Numbered from the stretch's first letter, positions 24,682-37,400 are shown. The stretch: 64,000 nucleotides of DNA from a bacterium (GCA_030604405.1 JAUVVY010000014.1:35668-99667), one strand, 5' to 3'. The notes: generated by a model from the letters alone, not told the origin. Translations and numbers: made by a program.

Positions 24682-25806
24682 ATGACCATAGTTGACCGTG
24701 GCATCGTATTCAGTGGGGAGCCTGGTTCAGACACGCAGAGCGCGGCGTTTCCGGGCATCTGTGTCACACCCGGCGGACGTTGGCTCTGCGGCTTTCGCAC
24801 AGCGCCCGAAAAAGGCTCCACCACAGACACAACGCAGCTTACCTGGTCAGATGACCAGGGCCGAAGCTGGCGAGAGCCCATCTCGCCGTGGGGAGTGCTC
24901 GAATTCAACGGAAAGCCGGGGCGCTTTCGAGGCGCGTATGTGACTTCTCTCGGCGGGGACAGCCTCGTCGTCGCGCTCTGCTGGGTGGATGCCTCAGACC
25001 CGAGCCTGCCCTTCTGGCACGAGGCCACGGAATGTCTGCTCGACACGCGCATCTTTTTGTCCCGCTCTGAAGACTGCGGCGAGACATGGTCGGCGCCCGA
25101 GTACGTGGACACTCACCCGATTGCAATGTGCGTCCCGCTGACCGGCCCGATCTTGTTGCTTCAAAATGGCGACTGGGCGTGCCATTTTGAGCTGAACAAA
25201 CCGTACGGTGATACCTCCGTCTGGCGCCATGGCTCGATGATGGCCTTTTCGCATGATGCCGGAGCGACCTGGCCGCTCTTCAGCGTCGTCAGCAACGACC
25301 CGGCTGGCCGCTTCTTCTGGTGGGACCAGCGACCAACAGTGCTTCTGGATGGCACGATTCTGAATATGTTCTGGACGCTGGACAACGAAGCGGGTGCATA
25401 CATCAACATTCAGGCCCGCGAATCGAAGGACCACGGCCGCGCCTGGTCGGAGATGTGGGATACCGGCCTGCCCGGTCAGCCCGGCAATCCGGTGCCGCTG
25501 CTCGACGGGCGCATCGCCATGCCCTATGTCAATCGCAGCGACGAGCCGAAGATCATGCTCCGCTGCAGCTCCGACGGCGGCCGCACGTGGCCCGATGACA
25601 CGGAGCTGCCCATCTACACGTCCGGGATGGAAACGCAGACGTGGGGCCGCAAGAAAACGATGCAGGACACCTGGGCGGAGATGGCCGAGTTCTCTGTCGG
25701 GCTTCCTGCGGCGGCGGCGCTTGCGGACGGGGATGTATTGATCGTCTATTACGCCGGCCCTGAGACAGATATGACGGCGATTGAATGGGCGCGTGTTCGC
25801 CCATAA
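24682..25806 (+). CDS. Asp-box (BNR) propeller, sialidase-like
   Basis: 374 aa, five Asp-box-type motifs: SDDQGRSWR, SEDCGETWS, SHDAGATWP, SKDHGRAWS and SSDGGRTWP. AGAGGGATAAACA precedes ATG 24682. There is no signal peptide. It shares fold and length, but only modest sequence, with the divergent gene at 23334-24449, so the two are likely old paralogues with different substrates. It ends 47 bp before the fusion gene at 25854, whose RBS lies in that gap, so both are probably one transcript. The function remains open: sialidase-like hydrolase or non-catalytic propeller. Confidence 0.75.
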   Translation: MTIVDRGIVFSGEPGSDTQSAAFPGICVTPGGRWLCGFRTAPEKGSTTDTTQLTWSDDQGRSWREPISPWGVLEFNGKPGRFRGAYVTSLGGDSLVVALCWVDASDPSLPFWHEATECLLDTRIFLSRSEDCGETWSAPEYVDTHPIAMCVPLTGPILLLQNGDWACHFELNKPYGDTSVWRHGSMMAFSHDAGATWPLFSVVSNDPAGRFFWWDQRPTVLLDGTILNMFWTLDNEAGAYINIQARESKDHGRAWSEMWDTGLPGQPGNPVPLLDGRIAMPYVNRSDEPKIMLRCSSDGGRTWPDDTELPIYTSGMETQTWGRKKTMQDTWAEMAEFSVGLPAAAALADGDVLIVYYAGPETDMTAIEWARVRP

Positions 25807-25853
25807 GAACACAAGCCCGCCATTCGCACCACTGCGCAAGAGGGAAGAATGCT

Positions 25854-28169
<2,316 letters not shown>

Positions 28170-28319
28170 TTACAAGGCATCTCGGCGCGCGGATGGCGAG
28201 TCGCGCAAGCTTCAGCTTTGAAAACAGCCGCCGCCTGCTCGATGTAGGCAATTCTGCAACAAGTAAGAACTCATACGGGAGACCCCGACGGACAAAGCCC
28301 TGGACGAGGGATCGGCACG

Positions 28320-29717
28320 ATGGCAACGATATTGTTCTTCGATGACCAGCGTCTGAACCGACTTGACAACGTCAGCAGAAAGATCGGTACGGCGCAGCGC
28401 ATCGAAGGATCCGTGTACCGCGACCCGCACACCAACACGCCTTGGGGCTATCCCAGCGTCTTCCAGGACCAAGCCACTGGTGAATGGCGCATGGCGTATC
28501 AGAGCCACACCTCCGACGGCAGGATAGTCGCAGTGCTGGCCACAAGCCATGATGGGCTGTCTTGGGAGCCGAGAGACACTACGCGCGACCTTGATCTTGC
28601 GGACCGTATCGTTCCTCACCAGATCCTGCCGCTGGAAAGTTTTGGCGAGCTGGCCTGTTGTTTCGTTGATGCGTACGCCGAGCCCGGTCAGAGGATCAAG
28701 GGCTTGGTCACCTATCCTGCCGCGGACGACCTGTGGCGCACCCGGCTCTGGGTGTCGCCCGATGCTCTCCACTGGACACTCAAAGAGGGCGTTGAGTGGC
28801 AAGAAAGCGGACCTGATCCCGGAGTAGGGGTTTTCTACAACGATGTGCGCGGAAGCTATGTGTTCACCACCAGGCCCGACTTAGCAGACCGGCGCATCAC
28901 AGTGTTCGAGACCAGGGATTGGGAGAACTTTACCGAGCCCGAGCTCGCACTGCAAGCCGACGCCCTCGACCTGCCATTGACCCAGGCCTACGGCATGCCC
29001 GTTGTGCCTTACGAAGGTTACTACATTGGTCTGTTGTGGCTGTATCATTGCTCGCCCGAGGTCAAGGGCCACTCGCCCCAGAAGTTCTATGACGGGCATG
29101 TTGACTGCCAGTTGGCTTACAGCCTCAACGGCTGGCACTTCCAGCGAGGCTTACGCGATGCCTTCATACCCAACGGCGCTCCAGGTGAGCCCGATTGCGG
29201 CTGTGTCTATCCATCCTCAGTGGTTGCAGAACAAGACGGCTCCCTGCGCATCTACGCTTCGGCTTGCACGCAGGAACACGGATACAGACCCCCGGGCTCG
29301 GGCTCGATACTGGCGTATCGCCTCCGTCGCGATGGCTTCGTGTATATGGAAAGCCTCGCCGGCCCCGGCTTTATCGGCACGCGGCCGCTGTACTGGCAAG
29401 GCGGTGAGCCCAGTCTGAATGTCCAAAGCCAAGGCGGAGAGGCCAGGCTTCAGGTCACTGATCAGCATGGCGACACGCTTGAGGGCTATTCCTTCCAAGA
29501 TTGCGAACCGTTCTGCGGCGATGATACGCAGTGGCAACCGGCATTCAAAGGCGGAAGATGTCTCACGGAGCAGACTGGCCGGACTGTCCGTCTGGAAGTC
29601 ATGCTTCACAACGCCCGCCTGTTTGCCATTGGAGGCGACTTCGTTGCGCTGACTGGCGCGGAGTGCCGGCGTTTCAATGAAGACGGCATCGTCCCCCAGC
29701 CACGAAAAGGCTACTAG
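28320..29717 (+). CDS. GH32/GH43-like five-bladed propeller protein
   Basis: 465 aa. The first ~330 residues have the texture of glycosidase clans F/J: VYRDPHTNTPWGYPSVFQDQ, EWRMAYQSHTSDG, LATSHDGLSWEP and PDCGCVYPSSVV, with regularly spaced aromatic and Asp/Glu strands. The final ~120 residues form a beta-sandwich-like tail (GEARLQVTDQHG, RTVRLEVMLHNARLFAIGGD) as in GH32. There is no signal peptide, so it is probably cytoplasmic. CGAGGGATCGGCACG precedes ATG 28320. It would release a terminal sugar from oligosaccharides already imported; the substrate is unknown, and the exact family is not certain. Confidence 0.65.
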   Translation: MATILFFDDQRLNRLDNVSRKIGTAQRIEGSVYRDPHTNTPWGYPSVFQDQATGEWRMAYQSHTSDGRIVAVLATSHDGLSWEPRDTTRDLDLADRIVPHQILPLESFGELACCFVDAYAEPGQRIKGLVTYPAADDLWRTRLWVSPDALHWTLKEGVEWQESGPDPGVGVFYNDVRGSYVFTTRPDLADRRITVFETRDWENFTEPELALQADALDLPLTQAYGMPVVPYEGYYIGLLWLYHCSPEVKGHSPQKFYDGHVDCQLAYSLNGWHFQRGLRDAFIPNGAPGEPDCGCVYPSSVVAEQDGSLRIYASACTQEHGYRPPGSGSILAYRLRRDGFVYMESLAGPGFIGTRPLYWQGGEPSLNVQSQGGEARLQVTDQHGDTLEGYSFQDCEPFCGDDTQWQPAFKGGRCLTEQTGRTVRLEVMLHNARLFAIGGDFVALTGAECRRFNEDGIVPQPRKGY

Positions 29718-29868
29718 CAGCTTTCTCGCTCGTAGCGGCAGGAGGAGTGGCGGTGACCGCCGAACCAGCAGACAATCGTTCTTGCATGTAGAGACGCCTT
29801 GCCAATGTCCTCAACAAGTGCAACATGGAGTTGACCGGGACAAGCTGCACCGATCAGGGGAAATCGGC

Positions 29869-30684
29869 ATGGGTCTTGATATTGACATCTGCGCACATCC
29901 GTGGGCCTATGCGGCCCAGCAGCCGGACTACGACATCAGGCCGGTGTTGCAAGATATCTTTGCGGATCTCAAGGCGGGAGGCTTTGACGGCGTCGAGCTC
30001 ATGCACACAGCTCTGCAGACCGAGCAGGACTTGCAGAGGGCGGCGGAGCTGTCGGCCAACTACGAGCTGCCGGTCATAGGCGCATCGTTTGGCGGGTCAA
30101 TGTCGGACCGCCAGGCTCACGCCGAGCTATTGGAGCAGGCCGAGTTTCTGCTGCCGGCGCTGAGCCGCCTCGGCGGACATCTACTCGGCATCTCGACGCG
30201 AGGCAGCCCGGATGGCAGAAAGACTGCCGAACAACTCGACATCCAGGCCGAGCTATTGACGCGCCTGATTGAGTTGGGCGCCGACCACGGCGTCACCATC
30301 AACCTCCACAACCACACCTACGAGGTGGAAGACGGCGAGTATGAGCTAACCGAGACCCTCAAGCGCATCCCCGAGATCAAACTGGGGCCGGACCTCAACT
30401 GGCTGCGGCGGGCGGGTGTCGAGCCGCTGCATTTCCTGCGCCGCCATGCCGACCGCATAGTCTATCTGCACCTGCGCGACCAGCAGGGCGACCGCTGGGT
30501 GGAGGCCCTCGGCGACGGTGATGAGGATTACATGGAGCTTGGCCGCGTGCTGAGCGAAATCGGCTTCACCGGCAAGGCGGCCATCGAGCTGGCGCACGAG
30601 ACGGACACGGTCTTTACTCGCTCAATGGGCGAGAATTTCAAACTGAGTTGCGAGCGCCTCCGCGCCGCCTTCGCACAAGTATGA
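29869..30684 (+). CDS. Sugar phosphate isomerase/epimerase (TIM barrel)
   Basis: 271 aa. The open frame begins at 29677, but ATG 29869 with CAGGGGAAATCGGC upstream gives the expected N-terminus MGLDIDICAHPW. Family marks: GGFDGVELMH, ITINLHNHTYEVEDG (barrel metal site), KLGPDLNWLRRAG, IVYLHLRDQQGDRW and AAIELAHE. It is probably a ketose epimerase or inosose-type isomerase/dehydratase-like protein. Its last bases overlap a possible ATG (30681) of the following Gfo/Idh/MocA gene, a common pairing in catabolism of inositols and oxidised sugars, which suggests oxidation followed by isomerisation of the same substrate. Confidence 0.8.
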   Translation: MGLDIDICAHPWAYAAQQPDYDIRPVLQDIFADLKAGGFDGVELMHTALQTEQDLQRAAELSANYELPVIGASFGGSMSDRQAHAELLEQAEFLLPALSRLGGHLLGISTRGSPDGRKTAEQLDIQAELLTRLIELGADHGVTINLHNHTYEVEDGEYELTETLKRIPEIKLGPDLNWLRRAGVEPLHFLRRHADRIVYLHLRDQQGDRWVEALGDGDEDYMELGRVLSEIGFTGKAAIELAHETDTVFTRSMGENFKLSCERLRAAFAQV

Positions 30685-30704
30685 ATGAGTGGGGAGATGA
30701 CGAA

Positions 30705-31751
30705 ATGAAAAACGCTACCGTGCAGATTGCGACGCTGGGCTCAGGCTTTGTGGCGGATTTCTACATGCAAGGCCTCGCCAACGTCAATCACCAGCAGGTT
30801 GCGGTCAATTACTCCCGCACAGCGGCCCGTGCCAAAGAGCTGGGCGACAAATGGGCAATACCGGAGCAATCCACCGACCTGCAGGCTGTGATTGACCGCG
30901 ACGACATTGACCTGTACTTGATTGCGCTGCCGAATTCCCTGCACGAAGAAGTCGCCATCATGCTGGCCGAGGCGGGCAAGGCGATGGTCTGCACCAAGCC
31001 TCTGGCGCGCAATGCACAAGAGGCCAGGCGCATGTTGGATGCGGTCGAGCAGGCCGGGGTCTTCGCCGGCTACGCCGAGACCGAGGTCTTTGCTCCGGCG
31101 GTAGTTAAGGCTCGCGAGCAGATCGAGGCGGGCGCTATCGGCGAGGTGTTGTGGGTGCGCTCCCGCGAGGCGCACGGCGGCCCCCACGCCGACCATTTCT
31201 GGGACCCTGATCTGACCGGCGGCGGTGCGCTCAACGATATGGGCTGCCACTGCATCGAGGCGGCGCGCTATTTCTTCGGCAAGGACAACAAAGTCAAGCG
31301 CGTAATGGCCTGGGGCGCGACGCTCAGCCATGCCGACCGCACATCCGCCGAGGACAACGCCCTGATGATTATGGAGTTTGAGAATGGCTGCGTGGCTCAC
31401 GCGGAGCTTTCCTGGTCGGCGCGTGGCGGCCTGGATTTGCGCAATGAGGTCCACGGCTCCGAGGGCTGCATCTTCACCGACGTGACCCGCTCCACGCCCA
31501 TTACCACCTTCTCTTTGCACGGCACCGGCTATCTGGTGGAGAAGGCCGAGGTGGACACGGGCTGGACCGTTCCCTTGCCCGAAGAGGCCTTCGTCTATGG
31601 CTACCAGGCGGAGATGAAGCACTTCGTGGACTGCGTTCGCACCGGCCAAAGCCCGCGCGAGAATTTCCATGACGGCTGGGTGGTCAATCTGCTGTTGGAT
31701 GCGGCTTACGAGTCAATGCGCGAGGGCATCTGGGTGACGGTGGATTACTAG
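30705..31751 (+). CDS. Gfo/Idh/MocA family oxidoreductase
   Basis: 348 aa. ATG 30705 is chosen because GGGGAG lies 8 nt upstream and the Rossmann motif comes at once (QIATLGSGFVADFYMQGL). LYLIALPNSLHEE and MVCTKPLARNAQEA (catalytic Lys in the CTKP loop) follow, then GGALNDMGCHCIEAARYFFG (Asp/His catalytic pair) and the C-terminal beta-sheet domain to WVTVDY. It uses NAD(P) to oxidise or reduce a sugar or cyclitol. It is translationally close to the isomerase upstream (an alternative ATG at 30681 would overlap its stop). It is the last gene of the 24682-31751 run. Confidence 0.85.
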   Translation: MKNATVQIATLGSGFVADFYMQGLANVNHQQVAVNYSRTAARAKELGDKWAIPEQSTDLQAVIDRDDIDLYLIALPNSLHEEVAIMLAEAGKAMVCTKPLARNAQEARRMLDAVEQAGVFAGYAETEVFAPAVVKAREQIEAGAIGEVLWVRSREAHGGPHADHFWDPDLTGGGALNDMGCHCIEAARYFFGKDNKVKRVMAWGATLSHADRTSAEDNALMIMEFENGCVAHAELSWSARGGLDLRNEVHGSEGCIFTDVTRSTPITTFSLHGTGYLVEKAEVDTGWTVPLPEEAFVYGYQAEMKHFVDCVRTGQSPRENFHDGWVVNLLLDAAYESMREGIWVTVDY

Positions 31752-31842
31752 CGCGCATTGTTCACCAAGCGCGTAGCTCAGCTTCCGATTCGGCAGGCTC
31801 ACGGCCCTGAACGACGTCGAAGGGCAGTCCGAGGCCGTCGAA

Positions 31843-31935
31843 GCTATTGCACTGTGTCGCCTTGTCCAGTAGAGTAAGAAGGGCCCTATCCGCCCACAGA
31901 CGGCATGTCCGTCTCATTCTCCTCAAGATATCATG
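31843..31935 (+). repeat. Imperfect direct repeat upstream of an orphan membrane gene
   Basis: GCTATTGCACTGTGT (31843-31857), a middle with GGGCCCTATCCGCCC, and GATATCATG (end 31935) recur in the same order at 32886-32975 (GCTATTGCACTGTGT, AGCCCTGTCCGCCC, GATTATCATG). Identity is roughly 65-70% by eye outside the exact 15-bp head. The pair brackets the gene at 31984-32871. The preceding bases 31785-31830 contain a TTCGGCAGGCTCACGG-type dispersed repeat. Confidence 0.6.
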
Positions 31936-31983
31936 TCCTTTACGTATAGTGCAGGCTGTGTGCACACGACGGAGGTGGTCCTC

Positions 31984-32871
31984 GTGCGCATCTACGAACA
32001 GAGAGAGAGGCTGGAGGGCAACGTGATCGTGCTAGCTGCCGGGGCAGTGCTGTTCGCGGAGTGGTTCCTCTGGCCTATCATCGCAGAGTCAGCTACTGAC
32101 GACGAGCGGACGCTCAGTGCTAGGGTTGCGCTGCGGGTTATCATCGTCCTGGGACTAGGCTTACTGTATTGGCGACTCCTGTGGTTCAGGGAGACGTCCG
32201 GTCAGCGCGCATTCTCGCATTGCTTCGTACTGATCGTCGCGGTGGCAAACGGCATTGCCCCTATAGCAATTCGCCTCAAGCCGCTGGAAGCCATGTATCG
32301 GGACCCAGCAGTGTCGTGGCGCGGCGCTCTCGGCCAGGAGTGGGAGACGCTGTGCCAGGGCAATGCGCCGTTAGTGTTGTCGAGTCTAGTGGGAATGACA
32401 GTAGCTGTGGCAGTACTCGCCTTCCTTGTGTGGGCAGATCTCCGAGTATGGCGAAAGCTCTCAAGGCTTCAGGAGCTGCCAGAGAATGACAGCGGCGACG
32501 CGCGCAGGGCCCCGGATGCAGCATACAGGCAAGTCTATTATTGGTGGTCGCTCAACTCATGGGACGTTGCGGGAGAACACTATACCTCCTTCCTAGTCGA
32601 GTTTGATCCCCGTGTTTGGACTGACTTCCTGCGTCTTCTGCTCAAGAACGGCCATTACGACTATGTCCTGGTTCACTTGCGAAATGGCGCGCGCTGGCAT
32701 CGAAATTCGCAGTTGAGTTTGGAGGCAGTGGCACTGGCAGCAGAAGCAGCCAGGCGCTTGGGGGGAGACGCAGAGGTACAGCGCCTGGCGAGATTCATCA
32801 CTCGTACCTACCGGGGCAGCCTCATCGCGGGAGCCGCCGAACGGGTACTCGAGTGTGGTGAAAGCAGATGA
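31984..32871 (+). CDS. Orphan multi-pass membrane protein, function unknown
   Basis: 295 aa. GTG 31984 is the probable start because GGAGG lies 8 nt upstream; ATG 31933 would add 17 residues without an RBS. Four hydrophobic segments are visible: VIVLAAGAVLFAEWFLW (near 15-31), a second near 50-66, FVLIVAVANGIAPIAI (near 80-95) and LSSLVGMTVAVAVLAFLVWA (near 132-151). The C-terminal ~140 residues are soluble and helical, rich in Arg/Trp (AYRQVYYWWSLNSWD, LVHLRNGARWHRNSQ). I do not recognise a family. The soluble part could be cytoplasmic. Codon use is less GC-biased than the neighbours, and the gene stands alone between direct repeats, suggesting acquisition. Confidence 0.65.
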   Translation: MRIYEQRERLEGNVIVLAAGAVLFAEWFLWPIIAESATDDERTLSARVALRVIIVLGLGLLYWRLLWFRETSGQRAFSHCFVLIVAVANGIAPIAIRLKPLEAMYRDPAVSWRGALGQEWETLCQGNAPLVLSSLVGMTVAVAVLAFLVWADLRVWRKLSRLQELPENDSGDARRAPDAAYRQVYYWWSLNSWDVAGEHYTSFLVEFDPRVWTDFLRLLLKNGHYDYVLVHLRNGARWHRNSQLSLEAVALAAEAARRLGGDAEVQRLARFITRTYRGSLIAGAAERVLECGESR

Positions 32872-32885
32872 GGCAGTCGTTGAGG

Positions 32886-32975
32886 GCTATTGCACTGTGT
32901 TACCCCTTGTGCGGTTGAGCAGAGACAGCCCTGTCCGCCCTTGATGAGCATATCATCTGTTCCACGATTATCATG
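32886..32975 (+). repeat. Imperfect direct repeat downstream of the orphan membrane gene
   Basis: Second copy of the repeat at 31843-31935. It begins 15 bp after the membrane-protein stop codon and ends 67 bp before the stop of the convergent gene at 33042. Confidence 0.6.
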
Positions 32976-33041
32976 CACGCTAGGGCAAATAGACCTGGGA
33001 CGGCTCCGACATTCCTCCCCAAGTTGAGGTCTATCTGCGCG

Positions 33042-34364
33042 CTATCCTCTCAGCGTCGCCGTCAGCCTGACATCACTGATCGGCTGGTCTGCGTCGAGAT
33101 TCTCGATAATCACCTTCACAAAGCGAACGCCGCAATCCAAGTCGAAAGTCTGTTGGCACGGATGGCCGGGGGCATGTGCCAGTTCGAAGGCCGCCAGGTC
33201 CTCGGTGTCGTAGTCAAAGCCGTTGGCGCTTGAACGCACATGGAGCCGTACTCCGGCACCGGCAGGGGAACCGAAGGTGCATTCAACAGTCAACGAACAT
33301 CTCCGGATGTGCTCGAGGCTCACCGTCGGGCAGGCATCCAGCGATGAAGCTTCACCGGCACCGAGCTGAGCCAAACTCAGCACCGGCATGGGAATGGAAA
33401 ACGGCGTCTGCGTGGCAAGCACCTGGACACCCAGGTCCTCGATGTTGGAGCGGGGGCTGTTGACGTACCGCAGCGTGTGAAACAGATAGACCAGTGGCGG
33501 CTCAAAGAGATGATGGACCTCGGCGAAGGCGGCAGCGCCCGGGTCCCTCTCCCTCATCGCCACCGGGTTGCCGGCGAACTTGGTGAAGTTGACGCCATCG
33601 TAACTGTAGGCGTAGCCGATGCTTTCCTGGGAGAAAATGCGCTCCGGGTGCAGGCGCGCAGCCCCGTAGAAGATGTGAAAGACGCCGTCGCGCAGCGTCA
33701 CTTCCGCCTCCGAGTAGCCGCCGTCATCCCACGCGCCCCACTCCCCTGCCGGCAGCACCGGATTGCCCTCATGCGCCACCCACGGGCCTTCCAGATGCTC
33801 GGCATGGGCCAGTGCCATGGGCCCATAGTCCGGCCCGGTCGAGCTGATCGGATACTCGGTGTAAAGCCAGTACCGGCCCTGGTGCTTGAATATGCCGCCC
33901 ACATATCCGAAGTCTTCCATCACCGGATTGGCCTCGAACTTCGTCCACGGCCCGACCGGCGAGGGCGCTGTCGCCATGCCGATGCCCCACTGTCCCCCTT
34001 CCTGGATGCCCGAGTAGAAGAGGTAAAACGTGTCCGCGCCCTCTTTGAGCACCGATGCACAGGCGACACAGTGATCGTCCCAACTGCCTTCGGGACCTAG
34101 ATCCAGCACCGGGTTGTCGGGCTGTTTGGTCCAGGGGCCGAGCGGATGGGGCGCGGTCGCTACGCCGAGCCGGTAGCCGATCCGAGGATATTTCTCAGTA
34201 TCAAGCGGACAGCCGTGATAGTAAAAGTAGTAGGTCTCTTCGTCCTTGAGCACATCGCAGGATTCGATGCAGGATTCATCCCACGTGCCGGTGTCTCCTC
34301 TGACGATAATCGGGTTGGGGCCGGGGACCTGAATGAGGCGATCGAACGGCGGAGTTTCGCGCAT
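33042..34364 (-). CDS. GH43/GH130-like five-bladed propeller with C-terminal beta-sandwich
   Basis: 440 aa without signal peptide. Residues ~10-310 are a clan-F-like propeller: PNPIIVRGDTGTWDESC, TYYFYYHGCP, LGPWTKQPDNPVLDLG, FYLFYSGIQEGGQWGIG, PVGPWTKFEANPVM and GGYSEAEVTLRDGVFHIFYG; Glu/Asp residues in WDESC, WDDHC and YSEAE may line the active site. The final ~100 residues (CSLTVECTFGSPAG to RLTATLRG) form a beta-sandwich. AAGGAGG lies 8 nt upstream of ATG 34364. It could be an intracellular oligosaccharide hydrolase or phosphorylase; GH32, GH43, GH117 and GH130 cannot be separated by eye. It is on the same strand as, and 105 bp downstream of, the broken lyase gene. Confidence 0.7.
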   Translation of the reverse strand: MRETPPFDRLIQVPGPNPIIVRGDTGTWDESCIESCDVLKDEETYYFYYHGCPLDTEKYPRIGYRLGVATAPHPLGPWTKQPDNPVLDLGPEGSWDDHCVACASVLKEGADTFYLFYSGIQEGGQWGIGMATAPSPVGPWTKFEANPVMEDFGYVGGIFKHQGRYWLYTEYPISSTGPDYGPMALAHAEHLEGPWVAHEGNPVLPAGEWGAWDDGGYSEAEVTLRDGVFHIFYGAARLHPERIFSQESIGYAYSYDGVNFTKFAGNPVAMRERDPGAAAFAEVHHLFEPPLVYLFHTLRYVNSPRSNIEDLGVQVLATQTPFSIPMPVLSLAQLGAGEASSLDACPTVSLEHIRRCSLTVECTFGSPAGAGVRLHVRSSANGFDYDTEDLAAFELAHAPGHPCQQTFDLDCGVRFVKVIIENLDADQPISDVRLTATLRG

Positions 34365-34469
34365 AATAGGTGCCTCCTTCTGTAGTGCAATTCGGCGAGG
34401 ACGGCCCTGCCGGTGGCAGCCACGAGCCGCACACTTAAAGAGATTAGCGCCGATTCGTGCAATTAAGCA

Positions 34470-37400
34470 CTAGCGGTCCAGGCCCGCCTGGCAGTGCACC
34501 ACGTACTCGTCGCCGACGTTGACCAGGTAATTATGCCCTGCCGAAAAGTCAGCCGGATCTTTAAACCCTTGGATGATCGTGATATCACCAGTTGAGATTC
34601 CTGCCGCTGTCACCGCCTTTATGTCATAGGTCGTGTCCAGCGGCAGGTCATTCTTGAACATGATCGGTTTGCCTATCAGGTCTGTGTCCGCTGGCAAAGG
34701 CGGATCCAGGAACACCAGGTTATTCTCAGCATCAGTAGCATCAATGCCTGTGACCTTGCCCGTATATGCTGGCGTCTCGGTCGCAATCGCCACTTCTCCT
34801 CGTCTGAGCAAACGGGCGTTGTTCATGCGCATCAGCTTCACTTCGCCGTCCACGAGTCTGACCATACCAAACTGCCCATTAAATTCGATGCTGCCCTCAA
34901 CAGTGACCTCTGTCGGCTCTTCACAGCTTACCAGGATATCTGTCGTGCCATCCACCATCTCAACGGCCACTGCTGCCACCGAGTTGACATCTGCGTCATG
35001 CTCGACATCGAGTCTGCGCACCTGCTTGATGAACGGCGTCTTCTCATACGGCTCCAGCACTGTGACAAACTGGCTCTGCATGTTCATGCCCAGCTTGCTC
35101 TGAATCAGGTAGCGCAGGGAGCGCATGGCGTTGGGTCTGTTCTGTGGCGGCTCTCCGCTGGCCAGCGCTACCTCATCACACGGGGTCAAAGCATGCAGGC
35201 GAAGGTGTGGCTCTTTGCCCTCCTTGATGCGCCCGCGCAGATCTTCGCCCTTCCAGTCAACAGTGTAATAACTGTCAACCGGCCCGGTCGAGCGCTCCAC
35301 ATCGAATAGATAGCTAAAACCACTCCTTCTGATGGCTTCCTGGAGCGAACTCAAGGTCGTACTGTTGCCACTGCGAACCGCAAAGGCCGCAAATTCGATG
35401 TCTGGGCCAGCGAAGGTGCCTGTCTCTTGGCTCCTGAGTTTGATGCCAGAGATCTGCGCCGTCTGAGATGGGCCATTGAAGGAAAGGCGGTGGTTTTGCC
35501 CGCCACGAGCTCGAAAGACATCGAATACATAGCTGTCTGTGTCCGATATGTCCACCAGTGCCACTGCTCACCGGTAAGTCTCCATATCCGGATAGGCATT
35601 TGGGGCAGGGACATCAATCAGGCGCACGGGCGGCTGGATGGCAAACTGGTTGATCTTCCCACCCGCGCTCACCGACCAGTTGTCATTGACTTGAAGTGTG
35701 TTGTGGCTGATGGTGTTGGAGGTCCAGGCGAAGCGCTTGGGCCAGCCACCTGTGTGTTCCGGATAGCCCATCTCCTGCAGCATCTCGAGGTTCTTGGCAA
35801 AAAGGCCGATGTTGAGGGCGTCCCTATGCGAGTGGCCCAAGCGATAGCCGTAATGTATCCACAATGCACGACCGTCTTCTTGCTGCTCAGTCTGCAGCAC
35901 GGCGAGTCCGTAACGGCCAAGGTGCTCGCACTTGAGCTTGAAGGGCTCAAGTCTGGCTACTTGCGCGATTTCGCTGCCCAGGGCATCGGGGTCTTTTTCA
36001 AAGATAGAGCCGTCGTAGGGATCTCGCAGGTTTTCTATCTTCTGCCCTGCATATCGCCATGCCAGAGCGGCCATGCGCGGGTCGTGATATAGCTTATAGC
36101 CGCGAGTAAAAGCCCAGGGCCTGATCTCATACTTATACGGCGCACTCTGCCACTGACCACCCCAGGCACCAGCGACACCACAGTCACCTATATGCGGAAA
36201 AGCCGAGTCCAGACACAGCAGCCTCGGTTCGATGAAGAAGCTTTGCTTAAGTGTGGGAAATTCAGTGAGCATGTTGTGGTTAGTGTAATCTGGGTAACTG
36301 GCCAAGATCTTCGCCATATCTTTCATCTTGCTGCTCCAGCCCAGACCGTAGCCTCCACACTCGCCGCCCATGCCGTTACGGTCCAGGCCATCCACCAATA
36401 CCCACGGAATGGGGTCTTTTCTAACTTCTCTGGACGCACCGGGCCAGGGCGGGAAACTCCCAGGAAAGCCGGGCTCAAACAGCCAGTCCAGCCACTGTTC
36501 GGTTACCTCTTCTCTGTCCAGGGCTATGGCCGCGACCGCCAGGGTGGTCTGATGTTTTCCAGTGTTGCCCCAGATACGTCCATCCTTAGTTGACTTCAGA
36601 ATTTCCAGTATCAGGTTATCTTCGATATTCCGGCAGATCTCTGCAATTGTGCTCTTGTCGCCCAGTCTATATTGTTTGGCCCTTTGTGAGCAGAACTTCA
36701 CTAGCTCTTCATCACCCTGTGTACCATCGTAAATCTTGTCATAGGCATAGGCCATCGACCTACCTACATCACATTCGGCGATGCGACCGAAGATGCGTCC
36801 CCGTCTGCCACTGCCTTCAAAACCTAGCCTGGCCAGCGGCCAATAGTCCATGTCCGGATACACGTCGGCGATGCGGTCAAGCAGCACCGCCGCCTTGTGG
36901 GCGTACCTGGCATCATTAGTCAGGGTATAGGCCCGCGGCAAAGCGGCAAGGGCCTCGTAGTAGATAGCCCTCCAGTGCCTCTGGACATAGTAGGCTACTG
37001 CCCGGTGCCGCAGACCCTTTTCATCTATCATCCCATAGCCATCGTCTACATAAAGCTTGTGCAGAGGATCATTAGGGTCGGGGTGCTCGGCATTGAAAAG
37101 CAGCGAACGGTCGCCAAGCTCGCGGCGGAAGAAGCCGTGCTCATCAAGCGCCGTCTTATAGAAAGCGTAGAAATCATTCTTAGGATAGACCTGTCCACAG
37201 TTGGGGCACTTGATCTTCCACGGCGCGTCCCAAAAATCTATAGTCCATGGGTTGTCGCCATAAGGTATAATTTCATCCCCACAGTTGGGGCAGCCAGCCT
37301 CCTTGTTGGTATTGGAGTCACGCGGCAGTTCCTGAGAGGGAATCATCGCCCACAGCTCGTCATCGCTCAGGCTGATCCACTGCTCAGCGGCAGCGATAGC

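Noticed and set aside
35568..35570. TGA in the lyase as selenocysteine or programmed read-through
   Set aside because: The intact paralogue has no Cys or redox motif there, no SECIS-like hairpin directly follows, and the gene family does not use selenocysteine; error or nonsense mutation is simpler.
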